A stretch of 64,000 bases of DNA from Pseudomonas schmalbachii (GTDB lineage Bacteria > Pseudomonadota > Gammaproteobacteria > Pseudomonadales > Pseudomonadaceae), in assembly GCF_017589465.1 (NCBI RefSeq), contig NZ_JAELYA010000009.1:124001-188000 (forward strand), in the 5' to 3' direction. Below are positions 7,829-17,830 of this stretch, piece by piece (the stretch's first letter is position 1; each line of letters starts with the position of its first letter). Made by a program: the position numbers and the translations under genes. Under the pieces are notes generated by a model, which had not been told where the DNA came from, ran no database searches, and saw nothing but the letters and a program-made list of their open reading frames with translations.

Positions 7829-8950
7829 ATGCGTATCGGTGTCCCCAAGGAAGTGAAAGTCCATGAATACCGTGTCGGCCTCACCCCGAATTCGGTGGCC
7901 GAACTGACCGGCCTCGGCCACAAGGTCTGGGTGCAGCGCAAGGCCGGCGCCGCCATCGGCTTCAGCGATGCCGACTACGAAGCCGCCGGCGCGCGGATCG
8001 CGCATGACACGGCAGAGGTCTTCGATGCCGCCGAGCTGATCGTCAAGGTCAAGGAGCCGCTGGCCGACGAGCGCGCCCGCCTGCGTCCCGAACATACGCT
8101 GTTCACCTACCTGCACCTGGCCCCGGATCGCCAGCAGACCGACGACCTGCAGCACAGCGGCGCCACCTGCATCGCCTACGAGACGGTCACCGACGCGCAG
8201 GGCCGCCTGCCGCTGCTGGCGCCGATGTCCGAGGTCGCCGGGCGCATGTCGATCCAGGCCGGCGCGCATTGCCTGGAGAGCGCCCAGGGCGGCCGCGGCG
8301 TACTGCTCGGCGGAGTGCCGGGAGTGGCGCCGGGGCGGGTGGTCATCCTCGGCGGCGGTGTGGTCGGCACCCATGCGCTGGCCATGGCGGTCGGCCTCGG
8401 TGCCGAGGTCTGCGTGCTGGACAAGAGCGTCGATGCCCTGCGCCGCCTCGATGCGCAGTTCGGTAACCGCATCACCACGCTGTACTCGACCCGCGCGGTG
8501 GTGCGCGAGCAGGTGCTGGCCGCCGACCTGGTGATCGGCGGCGTACTGATCCCAGGGTCGTCCGCGCCGAAGCTGGTCAGCGCCGAGATGGTCGCGCAGA
8601 TGAAGCAGGGTTCGGTGCTGGTCGACGTCGCCATCGACCAGGGCGGCTGCGCCGAGACGTCGCGGCCGACCACCCATGCCCATCCGACCTACGAGGTCGA
8701 CGGCGTGGTGCATTACTGCGTGGCCAACATGCCGGGTGCGGTGGCGCGCACCTCGACCCTGGCGCTGAACAACGCCACCCTGCCGTTCGTCATCGCCCTC
8801 GCCGAGAAGGGCGTGCGCGCCGCGCTGGAGGCCGATCCGCATCTGCGCAACGGGCTCAACGTGATCCGTGGCGTGGTGACCTGCGCCGGCGTGGCCGAGG
8901 CGCATGGGATGGCGTATCGCAGCGCGGAGGAAATGCTCGGGAAGTCGTAG
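7829..8950 (+). CDS. ald: Alanine dehydrogenase
   Basis: A 373-residue protein, standard for Ald. It starts [20 protein letters not shown]; within this, RVGLTP is the pyruvate-site segment, and a catalytic lysine lies in [10 protein letters not shown]. The NAD fold carries [22 protein letters not shown], and the family segment [20 protein letters not shown] is intact. The cytosolic enzyme interconverts L-alanine and pyruvate plus ammonia using NAD. A strong GGAGGTG ribosome site precedes ATG 7829. It is transcribed away from the ABC exporter and followed 33 bases later by the dioxygenase gene. Confidence 0.95.
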   Translation: MRIGVPKEVKVHEYRVGLTPNSVAELTGLGHKVWVQRKAGAAIGFSDADYEAAGARIAHDTAEVFDAAELIVKVKEPLADERARLRPEHTLFTYLHLAPDRQQTDDLQHSGATCIAYETVTDAQGRLPLLAPMSEVAGRMSIQAGAHCLESAQGGRGVLLGGVPGVAPGRVVILGGGVVGTHALAMAVGLGAEVCVLDKSVDALRRLDAQFGNRITTLYSTRAVVREQVLAADLVIGGVLIPGSSAPKLVSAEMVAQMKQGSVLVDVAIDQGGCAETSRPTTHAHPTYEVDGVVHYCVANMPGAVARTSTLALNNATLPFVIALAEKGVRAALEADPHLRNGLNVIRGVVTCAGVAEAHGMAYRSAEEMLGKS

Positions 8951-8983
8951 GCGCGGTGGTACGTGCCGCGTCGGGAGGTACCC

Positions 8984-9631
8984 ATGCGGGGACTCGCCTG
9001 CAATCGCCGCCAGTTCGTCGGCGGCTGCCTGACCGCGGCGCTGGCGCTCGGAGCGCCGGGCAGCTGGGCCGCGCTGATGCTGACGCCCCGGCAGACCGCC
9101 GGGCCGTTCTACCCCGACCGCCTGCCGCTGGACCGCGACAATGACCTGGTGCGCGTGGAGGGCGCGGCGGCCGCCGCCATCGGCACCGTGGTGCAGTTCC
9201 ACGGGCGCATCCTCGACGCCCGGGGCGAGCCGCTGAACCACGCGCTGATCGAGATCTGGCAGGCCGACGCCAACGGCATCTACCTGCACAGCCGGGGCGG
9301 CGATCCGCAGCACCGCGACGTCGGCTTCCAGGGCTACGGCCAGTTCGAGACCGCCAGCGACGGCGGCTACCGCTTCCGCACCATCCGCCCGGTGCCCTAC
9401 AGCGGGCGCACACCGCATATCCACGTGGCGGTGACGCTGCCCGGCCAGCCGCGCTTCACCACCCAGTGCTACATCCGTGGCGAGCCGCAGAATGCCCAGG
9501 ACTACATCTTCACCCGCGTCGAAGACCCGCGCGCCCGCGAGGCGCTGCAGGCGGACTTCCTGCCGCTGGCCGACGGCAGCGGCCAGCAGGCGCGCTTCGA
9601 TATCGTGCTGGGACTGACGCCGAAAGCCTGA
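8984..9631 (+). CDS. Intradiol ring-cleavage dioxygenase-like protein with Tat signal
   Basis: A 215-residue protein. The N-terminus [18 protein letters not shown] is a twin-arginine signal, so it is exported folded. The core matches the protocatechuate 3,4-dioxygenase beta-subunit fold: [31 protein letters not shown] and [10 protein letters not shown], where Tyr and HxH are the non-haem iron ligands. Tat-exported members occur in many bacteria and their substrates are mostly unknown. The start at 8984 is supported by GGGAGG six bases upstream. Catalytic residues look complete, but it is unlikely to be the central protocatechuate enzyme, which is cytosolic and has two subunits. Confidence 0.85.
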   Translation: MRGLACNRRQFVGGCLTAALALGAPGSWAALMLTPRQTAGPFYPDRLPLDRDNDLVRVEGAAAAAIGTVVQFHGRILDARGEPLNHALIEIWQADANGIYLHSRGGDPQHRDVGFQGYGQFETASDGGYRFRTIRPVPYSGRTPHIHVAVTLPGQPRFTTQCYIRGEPQNAQDYIFTRVEDPRAREALQADFLPLADGSGQQARFDIVLGLTPKA

Positions 9632-9643
9632 GTGGATTTGGCG

Positions 9644-9717
9644 CGTAGGTTGGCGCTGAGCTTGCGAAGCCCAACGTTGCCATCGTTGGGCTTCACTGCG
9701 TTCAGCGCCAACCTACG
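9644..9717. repeat. REP-like palindrome, family A (copy A2)
   Basis: CGTAGGTTGGCGCTGAGCTT is mirrored by TTCAGCGCCAACCTACG, with AAGCCCAACG/CGTTGGGCTT inside. It sits just after the dioxygenase stop and could act as a transcription end or mRNA-stability hairpin. Confidence 0.85.
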
Positions 9718-9823
9718 AGAAGCGCTGCCACTTCTGCGGTGGACTTCACCGGCATTGTCATCAATCCTGTATGCCGCTAGCGGCCGCCCTGCGCCGCGCT
9801 TTTTGACCTGCCGGAGAGAACCG

Positions 9824-10900
9824 ATGAGCGATTGGCCCGACAACCGAATCCGCGATCTGCTTGGCATCGAGCTGCCGATAGTCCAGGCGCCGATGGCCGG
9901 GGCCAACGGCTCGGCGCTGGCCATCGCGGTGGCCGAGGCCGGCGGGCTGGGTTCCCAGCCGTGCGCGCTGCTCAACGCCGAGCAGATCCGCGTCGAGGTG
10001 GCGACCTTCCGCGCGGCCAGCCGCAAGCCTCTGAACATGAACTTCTTCTGCCACCAGCCGCCGCAACCCGACGCCGAGCGAGAGGCGCGCTGGCGGGCGC
10101 GGCTGAAGCCCTACTACGAGGAACTCGGCGCCGACTTCGATGCGCCGTACCCGCCGTCCAACCGTGCGCCGTTCGATGCCGACCTGTGCACGCTGGTGGA
10201 AGAACTGCGCCCTGAGGTGGTCAGCTTCCATTTCGGCCTGCCGCAGGCGGAGCTGCTGGCGCGGGTCAAGGCCACCGGGGCAAAGGTGATTTCCTCGGCG
10301 ACCACCGTGGCCGAGGCCGTCTGGCTGGAGCGCCACGGCTGCGACGCGATCATCGCCATGGGCCTGGAGGCCGGCGGCCATCGCGGCACTTTCCTCGATC
10401 TCGACATGAACACCCAGGTCGGCCTGTTCGCCCTGCTGCCGCAGGTGGTGGACGCGGTGCGGGTGCCGGTGATCGCGGCCGGCGGCATCGGCGACGCCCG
10501 CGGCATCGCCGCCGCCTTCATGCTCGGCGCCTCGGCGGTGCAACTGGGCACCGCCTACCTGTTCTGCCCGGAGGCCAAGGTCTCCGCCGTCCACCGCCGC
10601 GCCCTGCACGAAGCGCGCGACGACAGCACCGCGCTGACCAACATCTTCACCGGCCGCCCGGCCCGCAGCATCGTCAACCGCATCATGCGCGAGATCGGCC
10701 CGCTGACCGACCTCGCCCCGGAATTCCCCCTGGCCGGCGGCGCGCTCGCCCCGCTGCGGGCGAAGTCCGAACCGGGCGGCTCGGGCGAATTCATCAACCT
10801 CTGGTCCGGCCAGGCGGCACGCTTCGGCCGCGTATTGCCGGCGGGGGAATTGACCCGCAAGTTGGCCGAGGAAGCGTTGGCGCGGTTCTCGCGGGGATAA
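9824..10900 (+). CDS. Nitronate monooxygenase-like FMN oxidoreductase
   Basis: A 358-residue TIM-barrel flavoprotein. It has the N-terminal LLGIELPIVQAPMAGANG, the FMN-binding AGGIGDARGIAAAFMLGASA, and the class signature MGLEAGGHRG at about residue 184, whose histidine is the proposed base. These enzymes oxidise nitronates or reduce quinones and enoyl substrates with FMN. The insertion ARWRARLKPYYEELGADFDA is seen in the 2-nitropropane-dioxygenase-like branch. ATG 9824 has GGAGAG eight bases upstream. It is monocistronic between repeats. The substrate is not decidable from sequence. Confidence 0.88.
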   Translation: MSDWPDNRIRDLLGIELPIVQAPMAGANGSALAIAVAEAGGLGSQPCALLNAEQIRVEVATFRAASRKPLNMNFFCHQPPQPDAEREARWRARLKPYYEELGADFDAPYPPSNRAPFDADLCTLVEELRPEVVSFHFGLPQAELLARVKATGAKVISSATTVAEAVWLERHGCDAIIAMGLEAGGHRGTFLDLDMNTQVGLFALLPQVVDAVRVPVIAAGGIGDARGIAAAFMLGASAVQLGTAYLFCPEAKVSAVHRRALHEARDDSTALTNIFTGRPARSIVNRIMREIGPLTDLAPEFPLAGGALAPLRAKSEPGGSGEFINLWSGQAARFGRVLPAGELTRKLAEEALARFSRG

Positions 10901-10917
10901 TGGGTTGGTGCGGCGTG

Positions 10918-10966
10918 TGTAGGAGCGCCCCATGGGCGCGAATCGCGGGCATGGCCCGCTCCTACG
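10918..10966. repeat. REP-like palindrome, TGTAGGAGC family (copy B2)
   Basis: TGTAGGAGCGCCCCATGGGC is followed by an inverted arm ending GCCCGCTCCTACG. The outer arms match family B but the inner arm is different, showing that ends and centres vary independently. Confidence 0.7.
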
Positions 10967-10984
10967 GTTTGCCGTCACCGGAAA

Positions 10985-11070
10985 CGTAGGGTGGAAAACC
11001 GCGAAGCGTTTTCCACCAGGACTCGGTGCCGAGGCTGAAGGTGGACAAGCTTCGCGTTGTCCACCCTACG
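10985..11070. repeat. Palindromic repeat, CGTAGGGTGGAAAAC family
   Basis: The left arm CGTAGGGTGGAAAACCGCGA is mirrored by a right arm TCGCGTTGTCCACCCTACG. Each half also folds alone (GTGGAAAAC..GTTTTCCAC and GTGGACAA..TTGTCCAC). It separates the flavoenzyme gene from the converging dehydrogenase gene. Confidence 0.7.
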
Positions 11071-11097
11071 AATCACGGCGCCGTACGGGCGATACCG

Positions 11098-12075
11098 CTA
11101 CCGCTCGCGCCACACCTGCGGATTGACCAGGTTGCGCGGCCGTTCGCCGCGTATGGCGGATTCGAAGTTTTCCAGGGCGCATTCGGCCATGGCGCGGCGG
11201 GTTTCGTGGGTGGCGGAGCCGATGTGCGGCAGGGTCACGGCGTTGGGCAGGGCGAACAGCGGCGATTCGACCAGCGGTTCCTTCTCGTAGACATCCAGCC
11301 CGGCGCCGAGGATGCGCTTTTCTTGCAGCGCCTCGACCAGCGCCGCTTCGTCGATCACCTGGCCGCGGGAGATGTTGACCAGGATGGCGCTGGGCTTCAT
11401 CAGCTCAAGCTCGCGCTTGCCGATCAGCTTGCGGGTGGCGTCGGTCAGCGGCACCACCACGCAGACGAAATCGGCCTCGCCGAGCAGTTCGTCGAAGCCG
11501 CAGAAGCGTGCGGCGAACTGTTGCTCCAGCTCGGGCTTGCGGTTGTTGCCGTGGTAGAGCACCTGCATGCCGAAGCCCAGGTGCCCGCGCCGGGCGATGG
11601 CCGCGCCGATGCGGCCGAGGCCGAGGATGCCAAGCTTCTTGCCGTACACGTCGACGCCGAATTGCGGGGTGTCGACGGTGCGCTTCCACTGGCCGGCCTT
11701 GGTCCAGGCGTCCAGTTCGGCGGTGCGCCGGGCCGCGCTCAGCAGCAGGGCGAAGCCGAGGTCGGCGGTGGATTCGGTGAGCACGTCGGGGGTGTTGGTC
11801 AGCGGGATGCCGCGCTGGTTGAGGTAGGCGAGGTCGTAGTTGTCGTAGCCGACCGAGACGCTGGAGATCACTTCCAGCTTGCCGGCCTGTTCCAGCTGCT
11901 TCGCGCCCAGCGGGCGGCCGACGCCGATCATGCCGTGGGTTTCCGGCAGGGCGGCGGCGTACTGGGCGTCGACGTCGCCGAGCTTGGGATCGAGGACGGT
12001 GACGTTGAACTGGCTGCGCAGGCGTTCGAGGTGTTCGGGGGCGAGGCGGCTGAAGACGAAGACGTTCTTTTTCAT
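11098..12075 (-). CDS. D-2-hydroxyacid dehydrogenase (glyoxylate / 2-ketogluconate reductase type)
   Basis: A 325-residue NAD(P)-dependent enzyme of the GhrB/TkrA branch. The nucleotide fold shows LGILGLGRIGAAIARRGHLG. Substrate and catalytic residues lie in ISSVSVGYDNYD, VNISRGQVIDE (Arg), GAGLDVYEKEP (Glu) and LPHIGSATHETR (His). It reduces glyoxylate, hydroxypyruvate or 2-ketogluconate in the cytosol; which one dominates cannot be told. The start at 12075 (MKKNVFVFSR) fits family length. Nothing nearby belongs to gluconate metabolism. Confidence 0.87.
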   Translation of the reverse strand: MKKNVFVFSRLAPEHLERLRSQFNVTVLDPKLGDVDAQYAAALPETHGMIGVGRPLGAKQLEQAGKLEVISSVSVGYDNYDLAYLNQRGIPLTNTPDVLTESTADLGFALLLSAARRTAELDAWTKAGQWKRTVDTPQFGVDVYGKKLGILGLGRIGAAIARRGHLGFGMQVLYHGNNRKPELEQQFAARFCGFDELLGEADFVCVVVPLTDATRKLIGKRELELMKPSAILVNISRGQVIDEAALVEALQEKRILGAGLDVYEKEPLVESPLFALPNAVTLPHIGSATHETRRAMAECALENFESAIRGERPRNLVNPQVWRER

Positions 12076-12174
12076 GGCGGCAAGGCTGCTGGGGAAACGA
12101 AGCGCCAACCCTACCATCGCGTGGGCCGTCGCTGGCAAGCGCCCCGGTGTTCGCGGGCGGTAATCGAACCGAGT

Positions 12175-15099
12175 CTAGAAGGCGAAACGCAGGCCGATCT
12201 CGGCGCCGATCGCGGACGCGTCGTTTTCGCCTTCCAGCGCATGCGCCTGCGCCCATCCGCTCAAGCCGGCGGCCAGTTCCATCTGCAAGCCCAGCTTGAG
12301 ACCGTACTGGTCGTTCGATGCCGAACGATGGAAGCGCGCACCGTTCAGCTCGATGCTGGCGTCGTTGTCTTCGTTCCACCAATCCAGTTGCGCGAATGGC
12401 TGCAGCCGATAGGCCGTTTCATCCAGCGCCCGGGCATACAGGCGCACGCCCAGGCGCGTGGTCAGGCCATCGCTGTCTGTCGTGTTCAACCGGGTGCCGT
12501 TGGCCTCGGTGAGGCTGTCCGCGCCGAATTCGCTGTGGATAACTTGCACCTGCGGCTCGACGAAATACCCATGGCCGGTGCTGCGCAGTATTTCGAAGGC
12601 ATAACCCGCCTCCACGGAAACGGCCCAGGTGTGGCTGTCGTAGTGCTCTTTCGGCAGGCTGTCGCCGCGCACTTCGTTGTCGTAGTCGGCATATTGCAGC
12701 CAGCCGTCCACGTACAGGCCGGTAGCTTCGGAGGCACTCTGGAACCAGGTGGCATAGATTCCCGCGCCGGTGCCTTCCACTTCGCCCTTGGCGCCGAAGC
12801 CGGTCGCGTCGTTGTCCGTATCGGTGTCGGCGCTGCCCTGTGCGGCCATCACGCCGAGGTGGAAGCGATTGTCGCCGTCGCTCCAGCGCAGCAGTTCGGC
12901 GCCGACCTGGAGCAGGCGGATGCGGCTGTCCAGGTCCAGCGCGTCGTTCGCCGCCGATGCGTCCACGTCGCTGGCCTCGGTCCGCATCCATACCGCGCCG
13001 CCGCCTCCTTCGCTGCGCTGGCGCTCGCTGAAGTCGATTTCACCGAGCCTGTCATGCAGGGTCAGGCGGTTGAACATGCGGTTGGCGACGAACTGGTTGC
13101 CCAGATAGGCGCCGATTTCCGGCCGGAAGAAGGGTTGTGGCGCTGGAGTCGGCGTCGGTGATGGTGCCGGCGTTGGCGTTGGCGTTGGCGCTGGCGCTGG
13201 CGCTGGCGGTGCTGGAGTGGGCGCTGGAGTTGGTGTTGGAGTGGGTGAAGGCGCGGGCGGATTCGCCGAGCGCAGGTACCAATCGCCGTCGTTGGGATCG
13301 ACGCCGCCCTTGAACAATCGATAGTCATACGCGCCGGCGACCACGCGCCCCTGCAAGGCGAAGGAGCCAGCGGAATTGCCATCCACCTGCACCACGCGAA
13401 TGCCATCCGCGACGGTCGGGGCGCCCGCGCCGCCAAGGTTGATCACCTGCACGGCGGTATTGCCGCTGGTGTTGCCCTGCACCACCAGCCGGTCGCTGGG
13501 AGAGTTGTCGTCGCCGAGCACGCTTTCGATTTCCAGCAGGCCGTTGGCGCCCGTGTAGTCACCGACGGTCAGTACGCCAATGGAGTTGCCAGGGGTGAGG
13601 CGGCCGGCGTTGGTCAGCGGGGCCAGCAGCGTGCCGGTGCCCGCCAGGGTGCCGGCGCTGTCGATCAGCGTGGCCGAGCGCAGCGTACCGTTCAGCGACA
13701 GGGTGCCGGCCTGCACGCGGGTGTCGCCGGAATAGTCGTTGTCGCCATTCAGTTGCAGCGTGCCGGCGCCGGTTTTATTCAGCTCGCCTTCGCCGCTGCC
13801 GGCGCCATCGAGAGTGAGCACGGTGTCCGGTGCGGTGTCGATGGTGCCACCCGGTGCGCTCAGGCTGAACGGCCGGGTGCTGGAGAAGCTGCCGATGGTT
13901 TGCAGGGTTCCGCCGGAAAAGTCCAGCGTTCCGCTCGCCGCGCCAAGGTTGGCATCCTGCTCCACCACCAGCGTCCCTTGATTGATGCCGGTGCCGCCGA
14001 GGTAACTGTTGATACCGCTCAGGACCAGACTGCCCGGGCCCACCTTGAGCAGGGCGCCGCTGCCACTGACGATTCCCGACTGGGTGGCGCTGCCGCCTTC
14101 GGTGAGAAGGGGAACGGTGGTGTGCAGCTCGATCGGACTGGCGACTGCCACGTCGTCGGCGTAGGCGAAGCGACCTCCGGTGACATTGAAGCGGGCGAAG
14201 CCGAAGGTGTTGGTGGCGAAGCGCAGGGTGCCGCTTTGCACCTGCCATTCGAGGTCCCGCGTCGCCGCGCCGGTCAGGCTCCAGGTCGCGTTGTCCTGCA
14301 CGCGGAAGGCGCTGAATGCCTGATATTGCGCGTCGGGGCCGATCAGGCCGAGGTCGAAACTGGCGGAGACATTTCCGCCCAGCACCAGCGTATTGGTGCC
14401 GACGCCCCGTACCGTGCCACGGATATCCGAGCCTGCCTCCAGGACCAGGGTGTTGCCGCCGCTGTCCCGCCAGAGGATGGCGGTTCCGGAATCGCCCTGG
14501 ATGATTCCGGAGTTGATGATGATCACATCGGACTGACCCTGGCTGAGAATGCCCTGCTGCTGGCCGATGATCACGCCGCGATTGATCAGCAGCTGCGTGC
14601 CGGCGGAGATGAAGTTGATGCCGCGCGCGTTCTGTCCCTCTATCCGGCCATCGTTGATGATCGTATTGCCCGCTCCGCGAGTCTGGATGGCTTCGGTGTT
14701 GGGGTTGCTGCCCGCGGAAAGGAGCTGGGCGCTGCTTTCGACTCGCACCAGCGTGCTGCCATTGATCTGCACCAGGTCGTTGTCCTGATCCGCCGCCTGG
14801 TTCGCCACCACGGCATTGCTGCCGATGGTGATGGTCGAACCGGCGCCGGTGCTGATCGCGGTGGCATCGCCGACGACCAGTTGCGTCGCCGGCTCGCCCG
14901 CTGCGCTGGCGGCCAGGGTGACGCTGGCGCCGGTTACCGAGCCGAGGTTGATCCCTGTGGTTGCGGGGTTGGGCGGGCTGGCGTCGCAGGTGGCCGTCGA
15001 GCCGCTGATCGTGCACTCGGCGGCGACTTGCATCGACAGGCCACACAGGGCAGTGGACAGCAATCCACCGAGCACGGCGGAGCCGTTCGAACGAAGCAT
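12175..15099 (-). CDS. Autotransporter (type Va) with beta-helix passenger
   Basis: A 974-residue protein. The signal peptide (1-27) ends near LSMQVAAE. The passenger (about 28-610) has repeated short beta-turns and autotransporter-associated strand motifs such as GGTGINQGTLVVEQDANLGA and LNKTGAGTLQLNGDNDYSGD. Residues 613-655 are a Pro/Thr/Ala linker. The last 300 or so form the beta-barrel ending GLRFAF, with a terminal aromatic residue as required by the BAM machinery. The passenger would be displayed or released at the cell surface. I see no protease or esterase triad, so an adhesin or biofilm role is more likely. The linker is encoded by a GGCGTT/GGCGCT run (about 13158-13215) prone to in-frame length change. 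Confidence 0.9.
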   Translation of the reverse strand: MLRSNGSAVLGGLLSTALCGLSMQVAAECTISGSTATCDASPPNPATTGINLGSVTGASVTLAASAAGEPATQLVVGDATAISTGAGSTITIGSNAVVANQAADQDNDLVQINGSTLVRVESSAQLLSAGSNPNTEAIQTRGAGNTIINDGRIEGQNARGINFISAGTQLLINRGVIIGQQQGILSQGQSDVIIINSGIIQGDSGTAILWRDSGGNTLVLEAGSDIRGTVRGVGTNTLVLGGNVSASFDLGLIGPDAQYQAFSAFRVQDNATWSLTGAATRDLEWQVQSGTLRFATNTFGFARFNVTGGRFAYADDVAVASPIELHTTVPLLTEGGSATQSGIVSGSGALLKVGPGSLVLSGINSYLGGTGINQGTLVVEQDANLGAASGTLDFSGGTLQTIGSFSSTRPFSLSAPGGTIDTAPDTVLTLDGAGSGEGELNKTGAGTLQLNGDNDYSGDTRVQAGTLSLNGTLRSATLIDSAGTLAGTGTLLAPLTNAGRLTPGNSIGVLTVGDYTGANGLLEIESVLGDDNSPSDRLVVQGNTSGNTAVQVINLGGAGAPTVADGIRVVQVDGNSAGSFALQGRVVAGAYDYRLFKGGVDPNDGDWYLRSANPPAPSPTPTPTPAPTPAPPAPAPAPTPTPTPAPSPTPTPAPQPFFRPEIGAYLGNQFVANRMFNRLTLHDRLGEIDFSERQRSEGGGGAVWMRTEASDVDASAANDALDLDSRIRLLQVGAELLRWSDGDNRFHLGVMAAQGSADTDTDNDATGFGAKGEVEGTGAGIYATWFQSASEATGLYVDGWLQYADYDNEVRGDSLPKEHYDSHTWAVSVEAGYAFEILRSTGHGYFVEPQVQVIHSEFGADSLTEANGTRLNTTDSDGLTTRLGVRLYARALDETAYRLQPFAQLDWWNEDNDASIELNGARFHRSASNDQYGLKLGLQMELAAGLSGWAQAHALEGENDASAIGAEIGLRFAF

Positions 15100-15193
15100 C
15101 CGGTGCTCTCCCTGGCCTTCTGCATCGGAGCTGAAGTCTAGACGAGCCGAAGCGGGTCCGCCGCGCCAGCAGGTGAGCGATCTGCCTGGCCCG

Positions 15194-16138
15194 CTAGGAC
15201 TGCGGGCGGCCGCCCTCGGGAATCCGCGCTTCGTCGGCCTGCAATATGCCCGGCAGGGTTTCGCGCAGGTAGGCGACCCAGGTGCGGATCTTCGCGTCGA
15301 GGTACTGCCGCGACGGGTACAGCGCGTAGACGTTGAGGATCTGCAGCTTGTAGTGCGGCAGCACGCGCACCAGCGAGCCGTCGCGCAGGCCGGCGCTGGC
15401 CGAGTACACCGGCAGCGCGCCGATGCCCATGCCGGCGCGGATCGCCTCGGTCATGGCGTCGCCGACGTTGACCTGGAACGGCGACGGGCCGAGGGTGATC
15501 ATCTCCTGGCCGTGGGGGCCGTCGAACAGCCACTTGTCCAGCGGCAGTACCGGGCTGACCAGTCTCAGGCAGTCGTGTTCGATCAGTTCCGCCGGGGTGC
15601 GTGGTGCCCCGCGTGCGGCGAGGTAGGCCGGCGCCGCGCAGAGGATGCTGTAGGTCTCGCCGACCCGCTGCGACACCAGCCCGGAGTCCGGCAGATCGGT
15701 GGCGACCAGGATGGCCACGTCGTAGCCCTCGTCGAGCAGGTCGGGCACGCGGTTGGCCATGGTCAGCTCGAAGGCGACTTCCGGGTGCAGCTTGCGGTAG
15801 CCGGCGATGGCGCTGATCACGTAGTGCTGGCCGATGCCGGTCATCGAGTGCACGCGCAGCTTGCCGGCGGGGCGGGCGTGGGCGTCGCCGGCTTCGGCCT
15901 CGGCTTCCTCGATGTAGGCGAGGATCTGTTCGCAGCGCAGCAGGTAGCGCTGGCCGGCTTCGGTCAGGGCGATGCGTCGGGTGGTGCGGTTGAGCAGGCG
16001 CGCGCGCAGGTGCGTTTCCAGGCTGGCGACCGCCCGCGAGACGTAGGCGGTGGTGGTGTTCAGCTGCTGCGCGGCGGCGGTAAAGCTGCCGGTTTCCGCG
16101 ACGCTGACGAAGGCTCGCATGGTTTGTAGCGTGTCCAT
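15194..16138 (-). CDS. LysR-family transcriptional regulator, probably of the adjacent efflux operon
   Basis: A 314-residue protein. The N-terminal helix-turn-helix occupies about residues 1-60 (MDTLQTMRAFVSVAETGSFT, AAAQQLNTTTAYVSRAVASL), followed by the LysR substrate-binding domain. It resembles the AaeR/PA-type subfamily that responds to aromatic acids, but the ligand is unknown. It is divergent from the lipoprotein-FUSC-HlyD operon across a 182-base spacer with AT-rich stretches (16190-16215), the usual arrangement for an activator and its target. Confidence 0.9.
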   Translation of the reverse strand: MDTLQTMRAFVSVAETGSFTAAAQQLNTTTAYVSRAVASLETHLRARLLNRTTRRIALTEAGQRYLLRCEQILAYIEEAEAEAGDAHARPAGKLRVHSMTGIGQHYVISAIAGYRKLHPEVAFELTMANRVPDLLDEGYDVAILVATDLPDSGLVSQRVGETYSILCAAPAYLAARGAPRTPAELIEHDCLRLVSPVLPLDKWLFDGPHGQEMITLGPSPFQVNVGDAMTEAIRAGMGIGALPVYSASAGLRDGSLVRVLPHYKLQILNVYALYPSRQYLDAKIRTWVAYLRETLPGILQADEARIPEGGRPQS

Positions 16139-16320
16139 AGTTCTCTCGTGCGGCTCTGCCCGGCCATTGTCCCACGGAAGTCGTGACCAATTGTTTCAGT
16201 ATCGGTAATAAAGAATCGCATTTCAGCCGTCTTATCCCTTCCCGCCAGCCTCCCTAGAATTCATCTGCCACACTGGCTTTACCGGCCACCCGCAAGATCA
16301 TTCTCCCAGGACCCTTGACC

Positions 16321-17829
16321 GTGCCGCGTCACCTCGTGAAAGGACTGACGTTCGTCTGCTCCTTTGTCGTTTTCTCAACAATCGCCGGCTGCATCAGCAC
16401 CAACGGCATCGCTCCGCAGGAGCAGCGCCTGGCCGATGAACAGCTCGCCACCGATGCCGCCATCCAGCACGCCAACAGCGATGCGGGCTGGCCGGCGGAG
16501 CAGTGGTGGCGCGCCTATCGCGATCCGCAGCTGGACGCCTGGGTGCGCACCGCGCTGGACGGCAGCCCGAGCCTGGCCCAGGCCGAGGCGCGGGTGCGCA
16601 TGGCGATGTCGCTGGCCGGCGCCGCCGAGGCCGCCGAGGCGCCGCAGGTCAACGGGGACGTTTCGCTGCAGCGCCACGGCTGGCCGGAAGACTTCTTCTA
16701 CGGCCCCGGCGAGCTGGCCAAGACCACCACCTGGAACAACAACGCCGCCCTCGGCTTCAGCTACGCCCTCGACCTCTGGGGCCGCGAGCGCAGCAATACC
16801 GAGCGCTACCTGAACATCGCCTACATGGCCGCCGCCGAGGCGCGCATGGCGCAGCTGGAGCTGGAGAGCAACATCGTCCGCGCCTATATCCAGCTGTCGC
16901 TGCAGTACGCCGAGCTGGAAGTCGGCGAGGCCATGCTGCACCAGCAGGAACAGATCCTCGCCCTGGCCCAGCGCCGCCTGGCCGGCGGCATCGGCACGCA
17001 GTTCGAGGTCAGTCAGGCGGAAGTGCCGCTGCCGGAAACCCGCCGCAAGCTGGAAGCCCTCGACGAGGCCATCGCCCTCAGCCGCAACCAGATCGCCGCG
17101 CTGGCCGGCAAGGGGCCGGGGGCCGGCGCCTCGCTCAAGCGCCCGACGCTGGTCCTCGCCGAGCAGCCGGGCCTGCCGGGCAAGCTGCCGATGGAGCTGG
17201 TCGGCCACCGTCCGGACGTGGTCGCCAGCCGCTGGAAGGTTGCCGCCCAGGCCAAGGGCGTGGATGTGGCGCGCGCCGAGTTCTATCCCAACGTCGACCT
17301 GGTCGCCAGCATCGGCTACAGCGCGGTCGGCGGCGGCATGCTGGAATTCCTCACCGGCCAGAAATTCACCTACGCCGTCGGCCCGGCGATCTCCCTGCCG
17401 ATCTTCGATGGCGGCAGCCGCCGCGCCCAGCTTGGCCAGGAATCGGCGGGCTACGACGTGGCGGTTGCGCAGTACAACCAGACGCTGGTCAACGCGCTGA
17501 AGGGCATCTCCGACCAGCTGATCCGCATGCACTCGATGCAGATCCAGCAGGACTTCGCCGCGCAATCGGTAGCGGCGGCGCAGAAGACCTACGACATCGC
17601 CACCATCGCCTACAAGGGCGGCCTGACCGATTACCTCAACGTGCTCAATGCGCAGACCCGCCTGTTCCAGCAGCAACTGGTGGCGCAGCGCGTCCACGCC
17701 GCGCGGCTGGCGGCCCACGCCGGGCTGGTGGTGGCCCTCGGTGGCGGACTGCTGAGCGGCCGGGACACGCCGAAGGAAGCGCAGATGGTGCCGGACACCG
17801 TCTCCGTACGCCCGCCGGAAGGACGCTGA
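16321..17829 (+). CDS. Outer-membrane efflux lipoprotein, NodT/OprM family
   Basis: A 502-residue protein. A lipobox (FSTIAGC) near residue 23 ends the signal peptide, so it is lipid-anchored. Two OEP repeats cover about 70-270 and 290-480, with WWRAYRDPQLDAWVRTAL, VRAYIQLSLQYAELEVG and the family's ELVGHRPDVVASRW. It forms the trimeric tunnel through the outer membrane. GTG 16321 is preferred over TTG 16315 because AGGA lies nine bases before the GTG but only three before the TTG. First gene of a four-gene efflux operon; the FUSC gene follows after 1 base. Confidence 0.9.
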   Translation: MPRHLVKGLTFVCSFVVFSTIAGCISTNGIAPQEQRLADEQLATDAAIQHANSDAGWPAEQWWRAYRDPQLDAWVRTALDGSPSLAQAEARVRMAMSLAGAAEAAEAPQVNGDVSLQRHGWPEDFFYGPGELAKTTTWNNNAALGFSYALDLWGRERSNTERYLNIAYMAAAEARMAQLELESNIVRAYIQLSLQYAELEVGEAMLHQQEQILALAQRRLAGGIGTQFEVSQAEVPLPETRRKLEALDEAIALSRNQIAALAGKGPGAGASLKRPTLVLAEQPGLPGKLPMELVGHRPDVVASRWKVAAQAKGVDVARAEFYPNVDLVASIGYSAVGGGMLEFLTGQKFTYAVGPAISLPIFDGGSRRAQLGQESAGYDVAVAQYNQTLVNALKGISDQLIRMHSMQIQQDFAAQSVAAAQKTYDIATIAYKGGLTDYLNVLNAQTRLFQQQLVAQRVHAARLAAHAGLVVALGGGLLSGRDTPKEAQMVPDTVSVRPPEGR

Positions 17830-17830
17830 G

